Positions 27,991 through 35,971 of a stretch of 64,000 nt of DNA are shown one piece after another. The translations under genes were made by a program, and so were the position numbers. Under the pieces are notes generated by a model, which was not told where the DNA came from, did no database searches, and was given only the letters and a program-made list of their open reading frames with translations. Numbering within the stretch: the first letter of the stretch is position 1; every line of letters begins with the position of its first letter. The stretch spans positions 1,736,001-1,800,000 of the forward strand of contig NZ_CP080524.1 in assembly GCF_024746795.1 (NCBI RefSeq). Reading direction: 5' to 3'. The DNA comes from Mesorhizobium sp. AR10 (GTDB lineage Bacteria; Pseudomonadota; Alphaproteobacteria; Rhizobiales; Rhizobiaceae).

Positions 27991-29364
27991 TTAGAAGAGC
28001 GAAATTATACTGCTCTGGTTCAAGTAAAGCACAGCGCCACTCAGGACGATGCCGACGATCGCATAGGCCGCGTCATGAAGCGGGTCCCAAACATTGTATT
28101 TGCGCGCCAGCCATATGGTCACGGCATGGAGCATGACAGTCGCCACGCAATGTCCGATCATGGCTCCGGGTAGTCCTGCGAGCTCAGCCCCGATGATGAA
28201 GGACGTCGTTTGAACAACCGCTCGAATTGCGATGGCGTAGAAGTAATTCTTCGAGTCCCCGGCTGCGAGCGCAGCCTGATCGTACGTCAATCCGATGATG
28301 AGAGGGATCTGGATGACCGATATGATGACCGCTATCGGTCCCGCAATGCTGTAACGCGGGTCGTAAAGCAGCCCCACTAAGGCGACGCCGGCAAACGCCA
28401 TCCCGAACTGGAGGAACAGTATTCCGCCCGTCAGACCCGAACGCATCAATCGGATCCGCCCGATCTTTCCCTGCGTCAAAATCGAAGGAAGTTCCCTGTA
28501 GAGAGGGATCAGAATACGTCCCGTAACGGCTCCGCCGAGCAGCAGAGGGGCACTCGCGAGAAAGTATCCGACGTTGTAGATTCCAAGCATCTCTATGTCG
28601 ATATACTTGCCCAATATAGCCCTGTCTCCTTGCGCCAACATGAAGCCGAATATGGTGCTGAAGAATATCCATTTCCCGAAATGGATCAATTCATGCGCGT
28701 CACGCCGTTTCCAGTGAAACCGATTGATTGCTCCCGCCAAGAACCAGTGCATAAGAGCCAGCCTAGCTGCGGTGCCAACGACGCCGCCGATGGCGAGTCC
28801 CCAAACCGTTTGCGTTGCCCATGCGAGTCCGATCGTTGCGGCGATGCCCACGACCTGGCTGATCAGATCGAGCAAGATCACTCGACCTAGCTGGAGATGG
28901 CGATTGGCAGTTTCCACCCGGGTTGGATTGAACCCGCCGATGAGCAATGTCAGTCCCGCGACGGGTAATAGCTGCAGCAAAATCGGCTGGCCGTAGAAGC
29001 TGGCGACAGGCCAAGCGAGAATGCACATGGCGAGCCACAGGCACAAGCCGCGTGCTACCTGCACCGTCCAGGCAGTGTTGAGAAAGTCCGGATCATCGCC
29101 ACGCTTGCTCTGCATGATCGAGGCTCCGATTCCGAGGTCGGAGAACATTGCCAGCCCAGTCATGCAGACCGACACGAGCGCCATCAACCCAAAAGCCTCT
29201 GGGAACAGAAGCCGTGTCAGAATCAGATTGGAGGCAAGCCGGATAATCTGCGAGGCGCTATAGCCGGAGGTCGCCCACATCGAGCTGCGCATCACGCGCG
29301 TGAACAGACCCTCTCCGCGCAGGAGTTGCCAGATCAGCTTCATAAGTATACGCGAACTTCGCAC
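27991..29364 (-). CDS. Wzx-type polysaccharide flippase
   Basis: A protein of 457 residues with ~12 membrane helices and a basic N-terminus. NLILTRLLFPEAFGLMALV, the QSKRGDDPDFLNTAWTVQ block and TANRHLQLG are typical of the RfbX/MATE-like flippases of rhizobial exopolysaccharide clusters. It likely moves lipid-linked repeat units to the periplasm for the polymerase encoded at 25608. It is intact, unlike its relative at 2763-3434. Transcribed together with the WecG-type gene. Confidence 0.88.
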   Translation of the reverse strand: MRSSRILMKLIWQLLRGEGLFTRVMRSSMWATSGYSASQIIRLASNLILTRLLFPEAFGLMALVSVCMTGLAMFSDLGIGASIMQSKRGDDPDFLNTAWTVQVARGLCLWLAMCILAWPVASFYGQPILLQLLPVAGLTLLIGGFNPTRVETANRHLQLGRVILLDLISQVVGIAATIGLAWATQTVWGLAIGGVVGTAARLALMHWFLAGAINRFHWKRRDAHELIHFGKWIFFSTIFGFMLAQGDRAILGKYIDIEMLGIYNVGYFLASAPLLLGGAVTGRILIPLYRELPSILTQGKIGRIRLMRSGLTGGILFLQFGMAFAGVALVGLLYDPRYSIAGPIAVIISVIQIPLIIGLTYDQAALAAGDSKNYFYAIAIRAVVQTTSFIIGAELAGLPGAMIGHCVATVMLHAVTIWLARKYNVWDPLHDAAYAIVGIVLSGAVLYLNQSSIISLF

Positions 29365-29493
29365 ACCAAGCTGTCTTCATCAGCCGCCGCAGAGATAGTT
29401 TGCCCGTGTCCCTCGTCAGTCATAGGGCGGAATAACCAGCATGGCCCGTGATGGCGGAACGATATCAATCATAGGCCCAACCGGGGACGGCAC

Positions 29494-30704
29494 TTGAAGA
29501 TCGCCTACATCGTCAACACCTATCCGCAGCCCTCCCACAGTTTCATCCGACGCGAGATCAATATCAATGCCCTGGAGAAACTCGGATTTGATATACACCG
29601 ATTTGCAATGCGTCACAATCGCGACCAACTCGTCGATCCGGCCGATCTCGTGGAGCATGACCGCACTGAACATATCCTCACTGTCGGGAAGGTTCGGCTT
29701 CTCTACCGTGCCCTGGCGACGATTGTAAAGGCACCGCGACCGAGCATGGTGGCGTGGCGGTTGGCCAAGGCTGGCGAGCGGGGATCCGGGCGCGGCGTGA
29801 TCCACCGCATGGCCTATTTCGCCGAGGCGTGCCACATCGTCTCACGATGTAGGGAACTGGGTGTCGATCATGTCCATGCGCATTTCGGCACCAACGCCAC
29901 GACCGTCGCGATGATGGTGCGCGCGCTGGGCGGCCCACCATACAGCTTCACCGTTCATGGACCCGAAGAATTTGATGCGCCTGCCGCCATTGGGCTGGAC
30001 GAAAAGATCCGCAAAGCCGTGTTTGCCGTGGCGGTCAGTTCTTTCGGGCGCAGCCAACTCTACCGATGGACCGACTATGAAGATTGGGAAAACTCCGGGT
30101 CGTGCACTGTGGCCTCGAGCGAGCGCTCTATCGCGAGCCAGCACCATTGCCTGTCAAAGGACTCCGGCTGGTCGCAATCGGCAGGTTCGTCGAGCAGAAA
30201 GGCCAGATATTGCTTGTCGAAGCGCTGGCCAAAGCGCTTCCGAAGCATCCCGACACCCATCTCACGCTTGTCGGCGACGGAGATTTGCGCCAAGAAATTG
30301 AAGCGGCGATTCAGTCACGGAGCCTTGGTAAGCATGTGACCATCACCGGATGGGTTGACGAGGACCGAGTCCGCTCCGAACTGGCCCATGCGCATGCACT
30401 GATCATGCCAAGTTTTGCAGAAGGCCTTCCGATGGTGATAATAGAGGCCATGGCGGCCGGCCGGCCAGTGGTCGCGACCTACATTGCAGGAATTCCCGAA
30501 CTCGCGCTGCCTGGCACAAGCGGTTGGCTCGTCCCCGCTGGAGATAGTGCGATGCTCGCATCGGCAATCCTTTCGCTGGCTGATACGCCGCGCGAGCGGC
30601 TTGCGGTCATGGGCATCGCGGCCCGCGAGCGCGTTTTTGCTCGTCATGACGTCGACGCAGAAGCAAAGAAACTGGCGGCTCAATTCGCTGCCGCTGCCAG
30701 ATGA
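29494..30704 (+). pseudogene. GT4 glycosyltransferase with one frameshift
   Basis: The first frame (29494 to ~30090) is a GT-B N-terminal domain: KIAYIVNTYPQPSHSFIRREI, split by no gap, then HAHFGTNATTVA and FTVHGPEEFDAP. The second (from ~30090 to 30704) is the donor domain: LRVVHCGLE, LVAIGRFVEQKGQ, HLTLVGDGDLR, ITGWVDEDRV, FAEGLPMVIIEAMAAGRPVV with the E-x7-E pair, ending AAAAR. They differ by one base at the GGAAAACTC near 30090, so one deletion or sequencing error explains the split. If restored it would be a normal ~400-residue glycosyltransferase. Confidence 0.85.
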
Positions 30705-30766
30705 ACGGCACACTAAAAGAGACGACACCGCCGAACGCTCCATCCTCATTACGAAGGAATAGACTC

Positions 30767-31555
30767 ATGACTGACATCGCGGTTGCAGTTGCCAGCAACA
30801 GTGCCGATATCCTCAACGCCAATCTCAAGCGATCGCCGATGATCGAGGGGGGACATGTTGCCGTTCACGTCGAAACCGGCGCGCCCTCGGCGTCAATTGC
30901 CTACAATCGTCTGCTCGACGCCATCGATGCAGACATCGTCGTTTTCGCCCACCAGGATGTCTATCTGCCGTTGGGTTGGGACGGTTTGTTGCGCGCCCGC
31001 ATTGCCGACTTGTCGAAACACGATCCGGATTGGGCGCTCCTCGGAGCCTATGGCGTCGACTTGGATTTTGTCGGCTTCGGTCCGGTCTGGGCTACTTCCC
31101 TCGGGAGCATCGTCGGTAGGGTCTCGATCGAGCCGGTACGGGTGCAAAGCTATGACGAATTGATAATCATCATGCGCAAGAGCAAGGGGCTGAGGTTCGA
31201 CGAGAATCTGCCGCATTTCCACATGTATGGCACCGACATTGTGCAGACGGCGCAGGCCGCTGGCCTTGGGAGTTATGTCATGTCATTGCCCTTGGTGCAC
31301 AATGACCGCTTCCATGATCAACTCGACGAACATTTCGCTGCTGGTTACCACTACGTAAGAAGGAAGTGGCGCGCCCAACTCCCTCTCTGGAGTCCCATAC
31401 TGAAGATCTCCTGGCATGGCCTCCATCTGGCACGCGCGAGATGGCAAAATGCCAGCAGCAGGACTACCCGCCTCGGAATGGCGCGTCCCACGGACGTTGA
31501 TGCCCGTGCCTATGCAGCGCACTGTGGGTGGTTCGACCTCACGCCATCAGCCTAA
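30767..31555 (+). CDS. putative GT-A-type glycosyltransferase (family 2-like)
   Basis: A protein of 262 residues from the ATG at 30767, which has AAGGAA just upstream. YNRLLDAIDADIVVFAHQDVYLP resembles the nucleotide-sugar and metal site of family-2-like enzymes with HQD in place of DxD. WALLGAYGVDLD, FHMYGTDIVQTA and LVHNDRFHDQLDE follow; the last fits the catalytic and metal histidine region. Acceptor and donor are unknown. It follows the frameshifted GT4 gene by ~60 bases on the same strand and is probably co-transcribed with it. Confidence 0.65.
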   Translation: MTDIAVAVASNSADILNANLKRSPMIEGGHVAVHVETGAPSASIAYNRLLDAIDADIVVFAHQDVYLPLGWDGLLRARIADLSKHDPDWALLGAYGVDLDFVGFGPVWATSLGSIVGRVSIEPVRVQSYDELIIIMRKSKGLRFDENLPHFHMYGTDIVQTAQAAGLGSYVMSLPLVHNDRFHDQLDEHFAAGYHYVRRKWRAQLPLWSPILKISWHGLHLARARWQNASSRTTRLGMARPTDVDARAYAAHCGWFDLTPSA

Positions 31556-31749
31556 CCCGCCAACGGCTCCGCGACGCCGGTTCGATCGCAAGCAAACGAG
31601 CCTGCGGCAGTGGCACTGTGCCTCAACGCTACACATGAACCGCGATCAAAAGTGGCGTTAGCGACACACCCAGTCCATACATTCCACGGGCAAGCCTTGC
31701 TTCTGTGGTTAATAATATGCTAACGTGAGGTGTTGGTAGCGGGGCGTAC

Positions 31750-31932
31750 ATGTACACGCACTATGATGCAACGGGTCGCTTGGGCTCCGCGCAAGATCAT
31801 GCCGACTTGAACATCAGTTTGCGTGCCGTCTCTTACATCGCCGCGGCGGCCGATGGGTTGATAATTCTAATTTCCGGTGTCGGAACCGGCTTAGCCTACC
31901 ATTGGCTCGCTTTCGGTTCGTTGATGGCTTTC
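31750..31932 (+). pseudogene. N-terminal fragment of an exopolysaccharide priming phosphotransferase
   Basis: After a GTTA...TAAC dyad and a likely start at 31750, the frame reads ADLNISLRAVSYIAAAADG and then IILISGVGTGLAYHWLAFGS. This is like the first membrane segments of undecaprenyl-phosphate glucose phosphotransferases of rhizobia (~500 residues). Similarity ends by ~31932, where minus-strand rml remnants begin. The catalytic bacterial sugar-transferase domain is absent. The priming step of the local polysaccharide is therefore missing here. Confidence 0.5.
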
Positions 31933-31947
31933 ATCGATACCTCGCGT

Positions 31948-32022
31948 TCAGCCTCGAACCACAGCCGAGCCAATGAAGCCGGCTCCACCGGTCACAAGCA
32001 GCTTAACTTTGTCGTCCCCCAT
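31948..32022 (-). pseudogene. rmlB: N-terminal fragment of rmlB (dTDP-glucose 4,6-dehydratase)
   Basis: From the ATG at 32022 the minus strand reads KLLVTGGAGFIGSAVVR, the NAD-binding start of RmlB, and ends at a TGA after 24 residues. The full enzyme has ~350. The break lies next to the end of the plus-strand phosphotransferase fragment, so one deletion could have removed both 3' parts. It overlaps the end of the rmlC frame. Confidence 0.7.
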
Positions 32023-32566
32023 GCGAACGGATTCTGTATATCCGTCAGAAGAGGCGCCCGGCTGTCTTTTTCGGACAGGATTGCCGCCTCCGGCGTGATT
32101 CCCCACTCTATCCCCAGATCCGGATCGTTGAACCGCACGCCTCGGTCACAGTCCGGCTCGTAGTAGTCCGTGCATTTTGTAGAAGACCTCCGTGTCGTCC
32201 TCGAACGTGATAAATCCATGCAGGAACCCGGCCGGTATGAACACCTGTTGTCTGTTGGCGGCGGAGAGTTCCACGCTGATCGACCTTCCAAACGTCAGAG
32301 AGCCGGCCCGGATATCCACCGCCACGTCGAGCGCGCGCCCTCGCACGACGCGCATGAGCTTCAGCCTGCGCGTGCGGTGGTGACTGAAAGTGAAGGCCGC
32401 GGATCGTTCCGGCTTGCCGGGACATCGATTGATTGTCCTGCACGAACACTATTCCGGCGGCTGACATCGTTCGGGCATTGTAGGTTTCAGAGAAACCGCC
32501 TCGATGGTCTTCGAACAGCCGAGGCGTCACAATTACCACCCCGGCCAACTCTGTTTGCTTAATCAT
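31992..32566 (-). pseudogene. rmlC: rmlC (dTDP-4-dehydrorhamnose 3,5-epimerase), frameshifted
   Basis: The pieces read as RmlC in three successive frames: VIVTPRLFEDHRGGFSETYN, FVQDNQSMSRQAGTIRGLHF with the catalytic-loop histidine; then MRVVRGRALDVAVDIRAGS, FIPAGFLHGFITFEDDTEVF; then YEPDCDRGVRFNDPDLGIEW and LLTDIQNPFAW. Frame changes lie near 32355 and 32170. All conserved blocks are recognisable, so decay is recent. RmlC makes the dTDP-rhamnose precursor; with rmlA, rmlB and rmlD also broken here, the pathway cannot run from this locus. Confidence 0.85.
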
Positions 32567-32908
32567 TCGATACCAGACTAGACACCATAGGTTGTCCTTT
32601 TCACTGAGTCTACCCGCCAGGTTCGCTTACCACAACCAGATGAGCCGTCCGGACACGATACAGATCATCGCCCACCACGTCACAGTGAAGCAAATTGAAC
32701 CAGCCGCGGCATTAGCGAAGGCGTCTCACGTCCCAAATAGGAGACATTTTTTTGTGGTTTACGCACACACTCTGATCCCCAAGAACACCTGAAGCTCGGC
32801 TATGCACGCGCTGTACCAAAAGTACGAGTTCTCCTATGAGAGTTGAGTCTATATCGACAGGTCGCCTTGGGCACACTTGAGAGTCGCGTAATTCGGAGAC
32901 CCAAAATC

Positions 32909-33868
32909 GTGGAACTGGCGATCATCGTGGTGAATTACCGGACGGCCGATCTTACGATCGAGTGCCTGGCTGCGCTTCTCGATGACCCGACATTGCCGGC
33001 CGACACACATATCATGGTGGTGGACGGTGCGTCTGGGGACGATTCGGTCCCAGTGCTTACGGCCGAGATCGAAACGCGGGATTTGCAGCGACGGATTTCG
33101 TTGCTGCCGCTCGCGATCAATGGTGGGTTCGCCTACGCAAACAACCGCGGCATCGAAGCCATAGGGTCGACCTACGGGAAGCCAGAATTCTATCTGTTAC
33201 TCAACCCGGACACCGTGGCGCGCCCTGGGGCCGTCGCCCGCCTGCTCGAATTTCTAAAGACCGATCCTGCCATAGGCATTGCCGGAAGCCGGCTGGAAGA
33301 CCCGGACGGAACACCTCAAGCCTGCGCGTTCCGCTTTCTTTCAGTCGCCAGCGAGTTCGAGGCCGAGATCAAGACCGGCCTAGTGTCCAATCTTCTCAGC
33401 CGGTGGCGCGTAGTACCACCCGACCTGCCGGAAGAGCCCTCCCGCGTGGGCTGGGTCTCAGGCGCCTGCATGCTTGTGCGGCGCGATGTGTTCGAGGCGG
33501 TGGGCCTCATGGATGAGGAATATTTCCTCTATTACGAGGAACTTGACTTCTGCCTGCGCGCCGCGCGGGCGAACTGGCAGTGCTGGCATGTTCCGCAGAG
33601 CCGGGTCATTCACTTTGTGGGCCAGTCAACCGGCGTGAGTCGACGTGAAGGCAAGAAGGCGCGCCGTCCTAGCTACTGGTTCGAATCGCGCAAGCGCTAC
33701 TTCACCAAGAACCACGGCAGACGCTATGCCTTTATGGCAAATCTGGCCTGGATCGCCGGATACATGGGATGGCGCGTTCGCCAGATTTTGACGGGGCGAA
33801 AGAACGAGGACCCACCGCACCTGCTGCGCGATTTTGTTCGACACAACTTTTTTTTCGGTAGGCCATGA
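32909..33868 (+). CDS. family 2 glycosyltransferase (rhamnosyltransferase-like, WbbL type)
   Basis: About 319 residues from the GTG at 32909; a TTG at 32843 in the same frame would add 22. The family start fits 32909: VELAIIVVNYRTADLT. NNRGIEA, FYLLLNPDTVARPGA (metal site), WVSGACMLVRRDVFEAVG and MDEEYFLYYEELDFCLRA mark a GT-A fold of the WbbL class, which often uses dTDP-rhamnose. The C-terminus is basic with one or two hydrophobic stretches. Its stop overlaps the next glycosyltransferase. With the rml genes broken nearby, its donor must come from elsewhere, or it is idle. Confidence 0.85.
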   Translation: MELAIIVVNYRTADLTIECLAALLDDPTLPADTHIMVVDGASGDDSVPVLTAEIETRDLQRRISLLPLAINGGFAYANNRGIEAIGSTYGKPEFYLLLNPDTVARPGAVARLLEFLKTDPAIGIAGSRLEDPDGTPQACAFRFLSVASEFEAEIKTGLVSNLLSRWRVVPPDLPEEPSRVGWVSGACMLVRRDVFEAVGLMDEEYFLYYEELDFCLRAARANWQCWHVPQSRVIHFVGQSTGVSRREGKKARRPSYWFESRKRYFTKNHGRRYAFMANLAWIAGYMGWRVRQILTGRKNEDPPHLLRDFVRHNFFFGRP

Positions 33869-34825
33869 CGCCATCCAAACAAACCGACCAAGGCGACCCG
33901 TCGACCGATCAGGTCGGATTTGTCGTCATCGGGCGCAATGAGGGCGGGCGTCTGACCGACTCGCTCGGCTCTCTCGGCTCTCTCGTGGAGCACGCAGTCT
34001 ATGTGGACTCTGGCTCCACGGACGGCAGTGTGGAAGCTGCGCGGGAGCTGGGTGCCAGCGTCGTAGCGCTGGCCACCGACATTCCTTTTACGGCCGCGCG
34101 CGCAATGCCGGTGTCGAAGCGCTCCTGGAAGCGCATCCGGCAACAACGCTGCTACAATTCCTGGATGGGGATTGTAGCCTGCGGGAGAATTGGATCGAGA
34201 CCGCACGCGGTTTTCTCGCAACGCATCCGGATGTCGCGCTGGTCTGTGGCCGGCGTCGCGAACGATACCCGGAGAGGTCCGTCTACAATGCGCTTTGCGA
34301 CCCGGAATGGGACGGACCGACAGGAGCAATCACCGAATGCGGCGGCGACTTCATGGTGCGCGTCGAGAGCTTTCGCGAGGTAGGCGGGTTCAGATCCGAC
34401 CTGATCGCCGGTGAAGAACCGGAGTTATGCGTTCGCCTGCGTCAGGGAGACCGGGCATCTGGCGGCTTGACGAGGAATGACCTGGCATGATGCGAACATC
34501 AGCCGATTTACGCAGTGGTGGCGACGCAAGCTCCGCGCCGGGCATGCTTTCGCTGAGGTCTCCTGGCTTCATCGCCATTCTCCGCGCCGAATATGGCAGC
34601 GCCAATTTCACCGCGCGATTATTTGGGGCCTGGCTATCCCCCTGTCAGTGGGCAGCCCCCGCTGAACGTCTTGAGGCTTGCCCTGCGGGAGGGTGTGCAC
34701 AGCGGGCCAAGCTGGAGCGCGGCGTTCTATTCCGTCCTGGGAAAATTCCCCGAACGATAGGGGGCTTGAAACTCCACATGTGCAGACTGACCGGAAGAAA
34801 GCAGTCGATCATCGAATACAAATAG
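33865..34825 (+). pseudogene. family 2 glycosyltransferase, multiply frameshifted
   Basis: The start overlaps the preceding gene (ATGA). VGFVVIGRNEGGRL and VYVDSGSTDGSVEAARE are the family-2 N-terminus. Later pieces in other frames are FLDGDCSLRENWIETARGF, CGRRRERYPERSVYNALCD, GGDFMVRVESFREVGGF, DLIAGEEPELCVRLR, MTWHDANISRFTQWWRR, LRLALREGVHSG, YSVLGKFPE and TGRKQSIIEYK at the end. At least four frame changes are needed. Its ancestor coded for a membrane-attached glycosyltransferase of about 320 residues. Confidence 0.8.
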
Positions 34826-34852
34826 TCGGAAGGCGACCGCGAGACTTTCGTC

Positions 34853-35782
34853 TCAGCGCGCTCCTGTCACACCCGATCGCTCGTAGGACGTGACAGTCGT
34901 CCAAACAAGCTCCTGCAACCAATCGGCAAGGGCCTGGCTCGGCGGCTCAGGTTGACCGAGATTTGCCGGCAGGTCGCGCGGGTCGCGACCATAGACGACG
35001 GCAAAATGAGCCAACGATATCGCATATGCGCCCAAATCGTTGATGTGGATATTATCGCTGAACAGGTCGGAAATGTTGGTCAAGCCGGGAGCCGAACCGT
35101 CTGCAAGGGCATCATGGATCGCCGCCATGATCTGGGGGCCAGGAATTATGCGCATAGGCGCTGACCCGGCCGGCCTGTTTGCGTTCACATAGTCGGCGAT
35201 CTTTTCCCAGCGATCGATCTCGAGCGGCAGGCGTTCTGGCCACGGAATATGGGCCTCCGGATCATTGTAGGGGTTCTGGGCTTCCGGGCCGCTGTCGATG
35301 CCCACCCATGTCGCATAGAGCACCGTCTCGGCACCCCTGCCGCCATTTCCGTTGGTCCAGGCGTGTACGAACCAGCGAAGCGCCGCTTTCTCCGAGTCGT
35401 GCCACGGCATGGTGTTTGAGAGGGGCACGCGTTCGGTCGTTACGAGAATCTCATAGTCAGCGATATCAATCCGCGCGTCGGGGGCCTGCGTGCTGTGCTC
35501 CCATCGCCATTCCATCGGGCTTCCGGGAGTTGTCGACTGAGCCACGACAACACTGCTGCCCCCGGCCGCCTCGACCATCCGCGTCAGCATGGGGGGGATA
35601 GGGTCCGTCAGGCTGTGACCGGACTCGATGACACGGACGTTCAAGGAACGCTCGGCGGCCAGCGCCTGCGAGGCAAAACAGACTTGGCCGACAATCAGAA
35701 TGGAAAGAACCGCCGATGAAGACGCAAAACGCTCTAAGGCCTTCGGTTTTTCACACGCGACCGCAAATTGAATTCCCGACAT
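34853..35782 (-). CDS. exported SGNH-like hydrolase, second copy
   Basis: A protein of 309 residues with a signal peptide (hydrophobic core ~22-40, cleavage after AQALA or near it). The SGNH block I is GHSL (Ser57) and block V is DNIH (Asp243-His246), so a Ser-Asp-His set is present. VLYATWVG and the end IHINDLGAY...LAHFAVVYGRDP-DLP match the protein encoded at 38104-39102, so the two are paralogues. SGNH proteins act as esterases or acetyltransferases on glycans. It lies 189 bases downstream of the 711-residue protein gene on the same strand and probably serves the same polysaccharide. Confidence 0.65.
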   Translation of the reverse strand: MSGIQFAVACEKPKALERFASSSAVLSILIVGQVCFASQALAAERSLNVRVIESGHSLTDPIPPMLTRMVEAAGGSSVVVAQSTTPGSPMEWRWEHSTQAPDARIDIADYEILVTTERVPLSNTMPWHDSEKAALRWFVHAWTNGNGGRGAETVLYATWVGIDSGPEAQNPYNDPEAHIPWPERLPLEIDRWEKIADYVNANRPAGSAPMRIIPGPQIMAAIHDALADGSAPGLTNISDLFSDNIHINDLGAYAISLAHFAVVYGRDPRDLPANLGQPEPPSQALADWLQELVWTTVTSYERSGVTGAR

Positions 35783-35971
35783 GCGAAAAATGCCTCTGTC
35801 TACTTCGTGTTTAACTGGCCGCGGCTACGTCTATAGCTCAACTGCTATTCACTTCGCCAACGAAATCAAGCGATTATATTGGCGCCGGCGCGAGCACTTT
35901 TCGGTGTGCGGCCGACGATCTTGGGGCAACAACCATCTGCTAAAAGCGGATCGCGGTGTTGCACAGTCACG

